From contig JBLDXI010000009.1 in the NCBI GenBank assembly GCA_047495785.1, positions 3,906,001-3,970,000 on the forward strand: a stretch of 64,000 nucleotides of DNA, written 5' to 3'. Positions 35,301 through 46,505 of this stretch are shown here, piece by piece. Both the position numbers and the translations under genes were made by a program. This stretch comes from Lepidodermella squamata. Taxonomy: Eukaryota > Gastrotricha. The notes below the pieces were generated by a model, which did no database searches, was not told the DNA's origin, and worked only from the letters and a program-made list of their open reading frames with translations. The first letter of the stretch is position 1. Each line of letters starts with the position of its first letter.

Positions 35301-37461
35301 TCGCCTAATGCGTATCAACTCGGTGAAAAAATAGGTTGAACCTGGTGAACCTTACGACTTGAAAAATATGCTAATCACGAATGCACCCGATTGTCGCCCA
35401 TGTAAACAACCGCTCACGTGATTTGCGGTATAAGATGGCTTTTTCGAAAACAGAAATTGTTATATTTTACTGCATTTTGTTTTTGAAATTCTGCGTGCCA
35501 CTCGATTCAGAGATAGGTAATTTATTAACATCCCCTAGGCACCGGTGATGTAAAAATATGATAATAAAGCTCAAAGGTTGACTCCTGTTGAAAATATGCG
35601 ATGAACCAGGGTGAGTTTATACGCCTCTTCACCGCCGGCTGGTTCCGTTTTGTTTACATACCTCTGTTCCGCTCTTGATAGAGAACATCGGGGTTACTGC
35701 GCAGGGAACAATAAAAAATTCCTACCTGGATCGCAAAACATTGCGTGAGTTATCAGCATTTCTCATTGATAAACGAAGCAGTAAAAAAACCTGGCGCATG
35801 AGAAAAAAAACATCGACCTTTGACCTTTAACCGAAATTGCCCGGTAACTACCACAACACGCACCATGATTTGATAAAAAAAAAACTTTGAAACAATGGCC
35901 TTTCATTTTGCATGCGCTTTCATCGCTAATAATAACCCAATTCAGGACAATATTCTTCCATGGCCAAGAATAAAAAAAGACACGATGAATCTTCAAAATT
36001 TCTTTATTCCTTTTTCAACACTTTTGAGGCCCGTGATGAAGGAACAATTTATTATTTTTCCGCTGCTTTCTTTGTCGTCGAAAAAATCACGACTCGACGC
36101 ACATATGATGCCACAATTCGAAAATTGAACAAAAGACACAGACCTGTTTGCAGTGAAGGTAATCATCGTCAACATGATCATTTCGCAATTTATAAACACT
36201 AAACCGCCGATTTTTCAACCAATCGGCCGGCAATTCATTCAACATTCTACATCATACAATATAAATATTTGAGGAAAGATTCGGTTGAAATTTCTGTTTC
36301 ACGGCTGTAAATAATGTAGCTTCGATGTGACAAATAACAAATCGCGGAAAACGAGGCGATTTTCAAATTTTTTTAGGAACCTCAACCACGTCCATAAAAC
36401 AAAAAATCAGGTAAACTCGAGCTGGCTCGTGGGTACAAAACGTCTTATAACCACGATACTATATCATCATTATTATTATTATAAATCAAAAGTATATTAT
36501 TAAATGCAAGTTGAGCTGATGTTGCGAGAAGTTGAAGTACAAAAAAGAACGCGTAAATAATATATTTGATAATAATAATAATTTGAAATAATATAGCAGT
36601 AAAAGGCATAATTCGAGAAACGAGCCAAATCAAGTTCGCCTGGGTGGTTTTAGACATTTTTCAACAAAAAGAATCGAAACTATAATATTATCAGCCTTGA
36701 GGAAGTCACGCAACGGGAAAATCGAAATTTTGGTACATATGTAAAAAGACGATATATTTCCTTTTTAAGGTCCGAAACGTGGACGAAAAACAGAAAACGA
36801 GTTGATTTGTTGAAGGACATTGGGAGTGAAATAATAACTTTGCAATAATAATATAATATAAAGAAATTTTCTAAATATATTTACAGTCATAATATATTTG
36901 AAGTAGACAGAGTTTACGAGAAGAGAGCAATTGGTATAAAAAAGCCGTGTTTTTCCGAATTTAAGGTGGCTGAAACCAGTAGTAATAAGGCGTGCAATTG
37001 ATAACATACTATTTTCTCAAAAAATATACATATAACAATTTTTTATGCAGGTAGGGGTTGGGCGGTGCAATTGAAACACCGCAAAATTGCGAACAGCCGC
37101 TCGAAATGGCAAGACGAAAAACCGAACAAATAAAAGAGGAAAAGAACCGAGCGATTTTCAAAGGTCTGCTTTCTTGTTTTAATATGAGCCGGATTTTCTT
37201 TGTATACAAATCATTCGTGATAGACGACGGAGCAGCAGGATTTTTCACATTTTTTCGGTAATAAATTTTTTCAAGTTTTTTCCCATGATGTACAAGTGTA
37301 TGTAACCAAGTGATGAGCCATTTTTTATCATAAATTCGAAGACACAAAATTCTCGCCAGCCTTCTGCGGGTTTGCGTACGTTCTGCTACGTTCATTTATA
37401 TATATCACACGAACCGCGACGAGAGACAGCGATAGAAAGCACGAGGGCGACCAATAACAGC
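32385..37461. other. Long intergenic region between CBM21-8 and CBM21-9
   Basis: About 5 kb, the largest space in the array, with no supported gene. It holds TAA/ATT microsatellite runs (about 32690 and 36470-36590), forkhead-type GTAAACAA/TTGTTTAC sites near 35278, 35401 and 35650, and a TCACGTGA E-box at 35414-35421. Several frames of 60-128 codons exist but are AT-driven or resemble no family. Confidence 0.5.
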
Positions 37462-39829
37462 CTACCAGTACGGCACGTCTTGACCAGCCGGTGACGTTGT
37501 AGTCGCCGATTGCTGAACAACAGCCGAAACGCGGGCAGCCGTCGCGATAGGCACCGATCGATTCGCGGCCACTAGAGCGGATCCGCCGTTCCAGGACGCG
37601 AATTCCGACCAGACAAACTCGCGAATCCGCTGCGCCCGCTCGGCCTCCAACTCGGCGGCGGTTCGCGTGGTTGGCGGCAGTAGCTTCTGATGGGTTGTAT
37701 TGCCGTTACTCGACGGCTGTTGTTGACTGGTTTGACACGAGGGCAGTTGATTTTGCTGTTGTTGGGTTACGCAACTTGTCGCGACGCGTCGCTGGTAAGA
37801 TAAATAGCTATTGAGAGGGCGATAGCGGAGCGAATAGTTTTGCCCGTCATTGTTGTCCCAATATTCACCTATAAATATTATAACAATTAATATTTTAAAA
37901 ATTCATGGCAATTCGAATTTTTTAAAATAATCAAAAAATTTAAAAAATATTAAAATTTTAATTTTAATTTTTTCAATTTTTTAAATCGATTTTTTAAAGA
38001 AAATTAATTTTCTAATAAACTAACCGGATTGGTCTCCGCACTGGTAGCATATACAGAAGTCGACGATTGTACCCGGCATAAGATTTGGCGGGATAGGCAC
38101 CGAAAATTCGAACAGGTCAAAGTCTGTCCGGCCGTCGCACGGCGCCACGATCGGAAAATACTCGGCCGCGTGGTCGTGCGATGTCGCCCAGTGGTCGAAG
38201 GTGGCGCGAACGTACACCTTCTTGTGGTAGGACAAGTTGCGCACTCGAATCATGCCCTTGATGTAGCCGGCTCGGCAGCACACGCTCTCGAGCGCGATGT
38301 TGCGATGCCTAAGCCGTTCGCTCAGCTTCGTATAGCTGGTTAGCGGGTCGGGGAATAGCAGCTCCATGCAGTCTGAGTCGAGGCTGGACGCGCACAGCTG
38401 AGCGGCGGCAGTTGGCGCTTGGACTAGATTGAAAATTCGCGATAGGGTAGTCGCAACCGGCGTATTATTTGCACTATCGTAACTGCCAACCGGTGAATTC
38501 GCGATCGTACATACAACAGCCTGAAATTATAAATTGAAATCATATATTTTTTTATTTTTCGCAATTTATAAGGAGGAATTTATAAATTTTAAAACTCCTC
38601 CTTAAAATTTAGGATTTTAGTGCACCGAATTTCTTTTTCACTCTGAAGTGCGCATTTCTTATGACGTAGCAGCCTATTCTACCATGTGATTAAGGTAGCC
38701 CCGGTATCACGTGTTTTCCTAGACTGTTAAGACGCGTCTGAAAATCGGTATGTTCTGAATAACTATTTATTTTCTCACTCATTTTCCCTTCTCAGGACAT
38801 TTTATACGTTCAAGACGCGTTATAGTATAACATTTTACAGCAGCAGCACGTGATCTAAAATTGCCTCTGCCTGCTATAATAATAGTATTACATTTCGCGA
38901 GGGCTACTACGCAGCTGATGAAAATAATGAATGCGCCGCGAAGAAAAATCGATTTTTACATTCGATTATTAGGTGCCTAGACAACTTACCAACGGCTTCC
39001 CGTGAGCATCGGCGAAGCGGACGCGTTTTTTACTGGCGCTGCCGTATTGATCTGCGTTGTACGACGTCATAAACTGGCACGCCGACAACGAAGCTGTCGA
39101 CGACATTGACAGCGGCGAGGATACGGAAGATACTGTCGAGCAGTAAGAGTAGGAAGCAGAGGAGCATGACGAGTAAGCCGACGATGAAGTGAGTTGCGAG
39201 CTGTCTGAACACGGCACCGAAGAATTCAGCACAACTCCTTCGTCACTGGGGCTCGTCGGCTCATCACTGGGAGGGCTTATCAAATCTGGAAAAATATTTA
39301 AAAAAATTAAGCACAAAATTCACGAAAATTTTCGAACAAAATTGATCGATTTTCTTGGGAAATTTTATTTCTTTTTAAAGTTTATTTTAAATTCAATTAA
39401 TTTTTATACTTCAATCCATAAGAACCACCTGTTGATCTTGCAATTCAATCAAATAAGTATTTGCTTACCCCATTCGGTTATTAGGTCGAGTTCATCGGTA
39501 GTTATTGATATCGCTTTATCGGAATTTGGATCGCCGTCACATCCCGATAACTTCTGAGGGGAGGAAGACACGAAGCGGCGATGAAGATGGTGCAAATGCT
39601 GCTGGTGGCCTAACATAAGGCCATTCAGAGTCATAGTTGCTTCTTCCATGTCGACATAGTCGGCTTGCGAGTCGCCGTTGCCATTTGTCGACACAACAGC
39701 CGCCTGCAATGAAGCAGCCAGTAGAGATTCAAAGTTTATAGGCAACGATGATGAATTCGAATTCGCGTTGAAATCTCGATGTCTAGGCGAAATTATCGCC
39801 ATCGAGTCTCGGCTATTTATCGGTAGCAT
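37462..39829 (-). CDS. CBM21-9: largest PPP1R3-type PP1 subunit of the array
   Basis: Four exons, 39829-39469, 39285-38990, 38520-38025 and 37868-37462, give 519 residues. Exon 1 has NFESLLAASLQAAVVST and ends L-I-T-E-W-G. A strongly Ser-rich stretch (about 140-190) precedes the docking motif R-V-R-F at 208-211 and ADAHGKPL, where a phase-0 intron falls, as in CBM21-1. Exon 3 begins near N-T-P-V-x(5)-S-R-I-F-N-L-V-Q, also like CBM21-1. The CBM21 domain (about 265-385) has IALESVCCRAGYIKGMIRVR and C-I-C-Y-Q-C. The last exon starts with EYWDNNDGQNYSL, then a Gln/Ser-rich spacer, E-A-E-R, EFVWSEFASWNGG and the end D-V-P-Y-W. The start at 39829 was chosen because the frame upstream opens only with TTG. 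Confidence 0.92.
38566..38607. repeat. Small hairpin in intron 2 of CBM21-9
   Basis: AAGGAGGA and TCCTCCTT form arms inside a wider, imperfectly paired 15-17 bp stem around an AT-rich loop. It lies in intron 38989-38521. Confidence 0.5.
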
Positions 39830-42800
39830 GGTTGCGGTCTCACTGGCTTGGCAATCGCAAAACGATGGGCAACTCTTCAATCGGACACAAAAATCACACA
39901 GTTCAGAATTACGCAAGCCAGATCATCATCAAAATGGTTCACAGTCCCTAGAAACGCGCCAAATAAACTAGCAAATCACATGTGCTAAATCGTCATGCTT
40001 TTGCGCGAGAGCTGTTACGCAACGCGTCCACACCCTCGCTGAAAATCGCGTGTCATGAGTCAACGCAAATCGCGTGTTTCCTAATCGTGTGACAGCACGA
40101 GCGCGAAACACAGCTTAAGAAAAAAATTAAGGCAGATAAAAAAACCCACAACAATCACGTGAACAATCACAAACACTCAATTCAGACATTAAAAAAAACT
40201 AGGTTTTTTAATCGCGCGCCATCTTTTATCTGATAACGAGGGCAAGTAAAATTTCTTTATTTACCTGGGATGATAGGAGTGTAACACAGCCGTTTGCTGA
40301 TCGCCTTACGCGGTGATGTTGGTCTTCGTCATCGGACAATGATTTGCCGCCATTTCCCAATGTTTGCTGTTGATTCTGCTGCTGCTGGGTTTGTTGATCG
40401 ACGGCCGCTTGGCCGGCGGACCCGCCCGACCACGACATAGCCACCGTCGCAACCACCATATGCGTCAGCCTTTTGTGTACTTATTTTCGTAAATGATATC
40501 TAGTTGGGGACATTAGCGAAGATTAAGACAGATCTCAAAAATTGAAGATATATTCCATATCTGTATGCTACTTGATACAGTTTTGCAATATTTATAGAAA
40601 CGCATAGTCTGAATACTCTGATTTCGGACAACGCGCTTGCATGGTGCGCGAGTGGTGTATTAATGCGCAAGCGCTATCAAGAAAAAACGGTGGTATTTAG
40701 ATTACCGAAACCGGCGGCCACTGAGCGCGCAGCGTATTACGTTATTGACTCGCGTGAAAAACCGCTGGCTGAATCGGGTTCAAAGTCCAAAGTCCGCGCT
40801 GATATAACGTGAGCCGAGCTTAATATGCGTGTAATAAATGGCCGTCTTCACGTTGCATTCACGTGAACACAGTGCGGCCAGCCAGTGTAAGCTGCAATAG
40901 CTAAGGTCGTGCGTCGGTATGAACGCATAATAAGGCTCGTTGAAACAAAACACTTATTAATAGCGGTTTATTTCAAGTAATTTTCACCAAAATGACTGCT
41001 CGACGAAACTTGCTATTGGCCGATGTATGGCAATGTATGATTCAATGAAATTTCCAAGCAGCAATTCACTTCCGTTTTAGACAGCGAATTTTTCAATCGA
41101 CAAGATCATCACTAGGACGGAGCTCCTCGTCGCGAATAGTCATGAGTCGTGAAAATCAAATTAGTAATCACGTTATGTCGGAATTCTTTGTTCTTCGCTA
41201 TTTATCGTTTATCCATTTAAATTGCGCAACGAATTAATAATCGAGAATAGAATAAACAGGTTTCCCCTCAATAGATACACATGAACTGGGAATGACGTAG
41301 AAATTAATCAAATATCAACTGTAACATTTACCAGCTTAGGTATTTACCATGGGAAGTCCGAGCAATACAAAAATACTCAAGAATAATTGAGTCGAAAAAT
41401 TAAATGGACAGACTATGGATTTCGAAAGTAAACAACGCTGCCCAAGTGATCCAGGTAACTGGTCTGTACAATCAAAAATGATGCATGATCCAACCAGCTA
41501 TCCTCGTTTAGCTTTAATGTCACAAAAGTCTGAATATGATGAATTGTACGAAATATATGACTGATAGCAAAAGCAAAAGACGGATATAATTAAAACTCAG
41601 ACTAAGAAACAAGCATTAATAGTTGAGGTAGCAGGTAGCAAGAGTATACTAGTTTTCCCAATTGACATGAAAACTGAAAAAACGCTTTACAAATAAAGAA
41701 TTAGAAGCTTGGAGCTTCAGTTCTCTAATGTCTCAATGATACACTCGCACCGATAATGCGAGAAGAATATCAAGAACAAAGCAATAGAAGCATCAAGTAT
41801 GATGTGGAGAAAGAAGGCAAGCTAAAACCTGCTCACGACCCGCGTAGGCAATCCAACACTGCTTGAATATACCTAAATCTCTTCCTATGCTGAACACAAT
41901 AATAATGTCCGAAACGAGGATAAACATTTGATTGGAGAAGGGTAATGATTACGGATAACTGATATGTGCCGAAGATAGAAGGGAGAAGAGGCTATTCGGG
42001 TTGGGTGGAATAAGTCAATAGGGTATCTACAGTGAAAGCCTACCAAAAACAATGAATAGTTTGAAACTTGGGCAAAAGATTAGGTTGAAAAAAAGTTCTA
42101 CATGTCTACAGTTTCATCAAGAGAAGAAAGCAGACAACACGAAGGGCAGCCAAAAGTTTCAAGCAATCGGCAACATCTAGAGAGGGTCAGAGACATGCGG
42201 ATGCAGAGGCATCGATCAGATATCACATGGCTAGAACTAGCAACGTACCGAATTTAGTGTTTTTTGGCTGAAGCCGGCTCACAACCAAACGCTGCTCACG
42301 TGAAAAAATCTCCGAAATCTCGTGAATCAAAAGCCGGTATCAAATATCATCAAATTACCAACCATTATCTCATTTTGATAAAAAAATAATATTTTCGTCG
42401 AATATGGTGATAATTTAATTTGAAGAAGTGCTATCCGACAGCCGCAGTGAAATCCGCGACGTAATGTTTTTTCTGCACTTCGAGTCACGATTGCGACTGG
42501 TACAGGTAACTTCCTCGTCGAAATTCTCAGCTTGATAAGGTACTCAGCTAATTCTCAACTCGATAGCCGCTGCTTTGATTAAAAAAAGCTGTTACATATG
42601 ACGGGAAGGCTCTGCTGAAATGACATTGATTATGAGACTTTGGAAACAACAATTTTTATTGTCATACGAGGAAGAGTAAGGCAGACTCATCAAGTCAGAG
42701 ATATGCCATCGATCTGCGAACTACGAACTGTCTACGCTTGACCAATGCTGCTGCCCTTCGACTGCTTACCGGCGGCGTGTCGGTCGGCGACAGGTTCAGC

Positions 42801-43384
42801 AGAGACCACTTCAGCTCGTCCTCTCATTTTGAAGTCCTTGTACCCGGCGAATTCCCGACCCTGTGCCAGCCCTTGGGTTTGACGTATCCATACAAAACTC
42901 AAAACTAGCTCTATGGACGTATCTCGAGCCGATCGCAAAGGCTACCAGCGCACGCTCTGGACGCCTCTGGACGCCATTGCTGACGCCATCCGGTTGCTGA
43001 TATTTATTTTTCACTCACGAGCCAAAACAGATTGCGATTCAAGAGCTGTTTTTCGTTAATATCGGTGCTATTAGGTTTGAATTATATCGGAGAACGCTTA
43101 AAAACGTAGCTTGAGACTTTGATCCAAGTGTCATTGTTTTATTTTGCTTACCTAGCAATAATCTAAAGAATTGTCACGATCGCTCACGTAAAGTATTTCA
43201 GTTTCGTAATCATATTTTTTCTTCCTACTTGTTTGCATCGCAGCCGCGTTTACCGAAATTTCATCGGTCTAAAACAGCGGGCGAGGTAAATATACAATAA
43301 GCATTTTACAAGTCACTGATGAGTCAGGTGCATTGCCGAAAATTTCATTCGAAATTTGAACCGGGATTGATAGATGATGATTGC
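39830..43384. other. Intergenic region between CBM21-9 and the GST gene
   Basis: About 3.5 kb. Apart from a possible alternative first exon at 40265-40459 there is no supported gene. TCACGTGA E-boxes lie at 40155-40162, 40859-40866 and 42296-42303. A minus-strand frame near 42732-42938 (ending S-S-I-G-Q-A) has plausible composition but no recognisable family or clear splice partners. Confidence 0.5.
40265..40459 (-). CDS. Possible alternative first exon of CBM21-9
   Basis: An ATG-started open stretch of 65 codons, with a Gln-rich run (QQQQNQQQ) and an acidic S-L-S-D-D-E-D segment, ends at a good donor (CAG then GTAAATAAAG) in phase 0. That phase would splice cleanly to CBM21-9 exon 3 (acceptor at 38521) but not to its exon 2. 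The result would be an isoform with the CBM21 domain but without the V-x-F PP1-docking motif. No transcript evidence is available here. Confidence 0.3.
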
Positions 43385-44104
43385 CTACCACGGATTAATC
43401 CTGGTTGCTAAATAATGCGCAATCTTGGGGTCACTCTCCAGCCTGCGGCGATGTTCAATGAGGCGCGGGAATTTCTCCATGACCTTAGTGATGTTCGTAA
43501 CGTCGAAGTAATCGCAGGCATCTAAGAATGCCAGATCAGCCCACGTGATTTGATCGCCAACAAAGAATTTTCCCTCCAGCAAACCATCCAAAACAGGAAG
43601 GATCTTAGGAGCAACGCTTGTCAATACTTCCTCCTGTGCAGCTTTCTTTTGCTCCTCATTGGAATAGTGGAACATGATATCAAGTGCTCGGCTGAATAAT
43701 TCGTGGACAGTTTGAACAACGATGTCCGTCTTTAGCTGTTCAATACCGCTTTTACCAAGTAGCCCTTAATAATAAGTGAAAATAATGGAAGACTTCGATA
43801 AATTTTCGGAAAATTACCATTTTCGCTTGCAATGTAACGAGCGATGGCTAGGCTTTGGCCATATTTCTTTCCATCGATTTCCAGAGCTGGCAGCTGGTTA
43901 GCAGGAAAATTGCCCACAGCTTTCTTGGCTGGCCATTCCTCGAGGGTATAACGTACGTCTTCGAATTTAACGCCGGCGTAGTTCATGAGAATGCGAGCGA
44001 ATTCGCCGCGACCTTTGCCCTGAACATAAATATATTTAGAGAGTTAATTAATTCGTTGAGAAAGCGCAACTTACGTCGAAGTAATAAAACTTGATGTTAG
44101 GCAT
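43385..44104 (-). CDS. Sigma-class glutathione S-transferase
   Basis: Conjugates glutathione to electrophiles in the cytosol; sigma-class members can also act as prostaglandin synthases. Three exons, 44104-44075 (10 codons), 44019-43818 (202 nt) and 43764-43385, give 203 residues. The thioredoxin-fold N-domain starts M-P-N-I-K-F-Y-Y-F with the expected catalytic Tyr at position 8, then G-R-G-E-F-A-R and the glutathione-site segment Q-L-P-A-L-E-I-D-G...G-Q-S-L-A-I-A-R-Y. The helical C-domain includes F-F-V-G-D-Q-I-T-W-A-D-L-A-F-L-D, typical of the class. Intron positions are the same as in the two GST genes at 62-64 kb. Confidence 0.95.
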
Positions 44105-45729
44105 ACTTATATCCAAGTTAATGCAATTACGCAATTGAAATATTAAGTAACTCTAATAGATACAATTTGCACAATATTATTAGAGGTAAATATACGGCTT
44201 AAAGATTTGAAAGCTGATTGACGAGCTTCGAATAAGCGGTTATATATAAGCAAACTCTTCGAATATTTGCCGAAACTGAATGCCAGCAGTTTCCCGCTGC
44301 GCTTATATAGGATTTTGAGTCATAGTGGTAAATAGCGTTGTCTCAGTAGTTCAGTTTTGACCGCTACGCCACATCGCACACTTCAGCCTGCTGATTATTT
44401 GCAGGCAGTAGCAAGCATTATATTACACCATGTATTCTATTATGTTTTGCGTAGTAATGTTTGTACTGGATTTTTCTGCCTTTCATACGTAGCTATAAGA
44501 TGGCGAAAGAATGTGAAATAAAACAACTTTGACCTCCTATGCCAGTTAGTAACCGCAAAAATTATATTTTTGACAAATTCAACCTTATTCACTCCTAAAT
44601 GAAAGTAATGGAATTTATTTTCGGAATGCCAAACGACAAATCTTCAGGAGCTTGATAATTCAACTACACCGACAACTATTCATTACTTACTTAACCCTCT
44701 CATGGCGCAATTATATATCTGTGGGAGAACAATTATTTGACTGCATTTCTAGCGGTTTTCAAATGTCCTGATCATGATTCTGAAAACTACCTATCGCAGT
44801 TGAGACTGTGAAAAGAGCTAGAAAGCAGCCTTTCCCGCACAGCTCATTTCAGGGGATTTTTCAAGCACCCGAATCTATCAGGTGCTTTCAACTTTCAACT
44901 TCGGAATTTAGGATTCTAAATTACTCCCTTGAAGGTTCCTAACATTCCCCCTCACTTATATCACCGGAAAGATTCAGTTTTAGAAAGTTATAGAGGTTCA
45001 GTATTCACTTCAGTATTCAGCTTTTCCAGTTTTTCCTCGCGACAGTTTTTGCTACTCAAAAAGCAAGCGCTTCGCCAGTATAAGTCTGATAGGGCAATTT
45101 CGCAATTTTGATTAACTTTCAATGTTCCACCGAAAATTCGAAAAACTCGAGACAAGAGCCTTTGCCCGAATGATGGAGTCACTGATTGATTATAAATATT
45201 AAAAAAATCGATATTTCACATCTTAGTTACCTACCAATTTTAAAGCGGTTTGAAATATCGGTATGTTTGTTTCAAATTCTCGTAGCCAACATCGAAAAGT
45301 ACATTGCTAAACAGTGCGATAAAAAATTCGATAACTATGAATTTCTGTGTGCGAGATAGCTTGACCAGCTGTCAATTGGCTGATACCTAGCGGTCAAGTC
45401 TTCATCACATCCACACTTATCGACCTGGAATCGTAGGATAACTTTGAAACAATCGCTTGTGAATACTTTCAAACGCAATCTTCACCTATAGGCGAGTTCT
45501 TAGGAATAATTGTATTTTATTTCAACTGCCGCAAATGAGGTGCACAGTGCGAGAGCTTATGAGTACGTAAAGACTAGCTGGTAATTCCTAATATTTTGCT
45601 ATTTAAGATTATCACATTTTGAATCAGGCCAAGTTTAATTGGCATGAGCACAGAGATCAATTGGCAAGAGGTTAAAAGTCTTCACATAGCTTTGCAGTGA
45701 AAAGCACAACATTTTAAGAAACCGCAGCT
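44105..45729. other. Intergenic region between the GST and DPCD
   Basis: No gene supported. Next to the GST start is its presumed promoter with a TATA box at 44239-44250. The rest is AT-rich, without long open frames of recognisable type. It also contains the 3' end of DPCD. Confidence 0.55.
44239..44250 (-). promoter_or_regulatory. TATA box of the GST gene
   Basis: CTTATATATAAC on the minus strand, about 135 bp upstream of the GST ATG. Confidence 0.45.
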
Positions 45730-46505
45730 TCAAGAGACCGCACATTGGTCAACATCGCCGTCTTTAGCAGCTTTCATTTTCAACAACTCGGCGCGAATTT
45801 TCTTTTCAAACTCCAAAGCTGCTCTCGGCTTCTCGTAAACAACCAGTAGCGTGTTATTGGCATAGGAGCTCTTCAAATTTTCCGGAACCATTGTCAGACC
45901 CAATCGCCGCATGTCAGGTATAAAAAGCTTTTTATAGTATCTGGAATTACAAGTATAAATTATCGTAAACCAATCTCGGCACTATCAATCCTACTTTTTG
46001 TTTTTGGTCGTTACAACAATGCAACAGTCTGCCGGGTTAATAGCCACTCCGTAATTGTCCTTAGGGTACGGCAAATTGCGAATCCGAAATTGGAATGCTT
46101 TTTCGTTATCTTCACGCGTTAAAATTGGCTGTAGCAAAAAAAATTGACGCTTAAAATGAAATTCACGTGACAACTCACATTTTCAGCACTTTCAGCCATG
46201 CCGTCATTCAACACTTTAGCCTGCATCGGCACTAGCGCTTCGCCGACTTCGAATTCCCAATCGCCCATTTGTCCGATCATTCCTTTGGGACGCCGCCATT
46301 TCCGCACTGAAACACAAAATTCGATAAAGCTCCGACTTTAATTCGATAATAAAAAAAACGTACCAAACAACTGGCAACACGACATATCGTATTCCTCTAC
46401 CATTTCGCTCCTGTCTTTAAATGTGAAGTGGATTTTACGGCGATTGTCCTTAATCAGCGCTGTTTTCTCAGCTTCACGCAGCTCCTTCTCCCAAATTGTC
46501 GCCAT
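45730..46505 (-). CDS. DPCD: DPCD homologue (R2TP/RUVBL-associated, cilia-linked)
   Basis: Four exons, 46505-46364, 46306-46179, 46128-45995 and 45940-45730, give 204 residues; human DPCD has 203. Matching blocks are E-K-T-A-L-I-K-D-N-R-R-K-I-H near the start, M-V-E-E-Y-D-M, V-R-K-W-R, M-G-D-W-E-F-E-V-G, FRIRNLPYPKDNYGVAI, and Y-Y-K-K-L-F-I-P-D-M across the third intron. The vertebrate protein is named for its link to primary ciliary dyskinesia and interacts with the RUVBL1/RUVBL2 ATPases, so a role in assembling axonemal complexes is expected. The gene is intact, which suggests the organism still builds flagella or cilia, for instance in sperm. Intron 2 contains a TCACGTGA at 46163-46170. 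Confidence 0.95.

Noticed and set aside
35960-36199. 80-codon plus-strand frame starting M-A-K-N-K-K
   Set aside because: Plausible composition but short, isolated, overlapped by other frames of similar length, and without a recognisable domain.
36445-36590. Regular ATT/TAA repeats considered as a CRISPR-like or satellite array
   Set aside because: They are simple microsatellites with no spacers; CRISPR arrays are not expected in an animal genome, and none is seen elsewhere.
36445-36657. 70-codon hydrophobic minus-strand frame
   Set aside because: The hydrophobic runs come from an ATT/TAT microsatellite read as Ile and Tyr.
37009-37395. 128-codon minus-strand frame just downstream of CBM21-9
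   Set aside because: Starts with ATG but has random-looking composition, and would fall in or next to the CBM21-9 3' region. No family resemblance.
42732-43014. Minus-strand frames near 42.7-43.0 kb, one starting M-A-S-A-M-A-S-R-G like a mitochondrial presequence
   Set aside because: I could not join the pieces with acceptable splice sites, and the C-terminal part matches no family I know.
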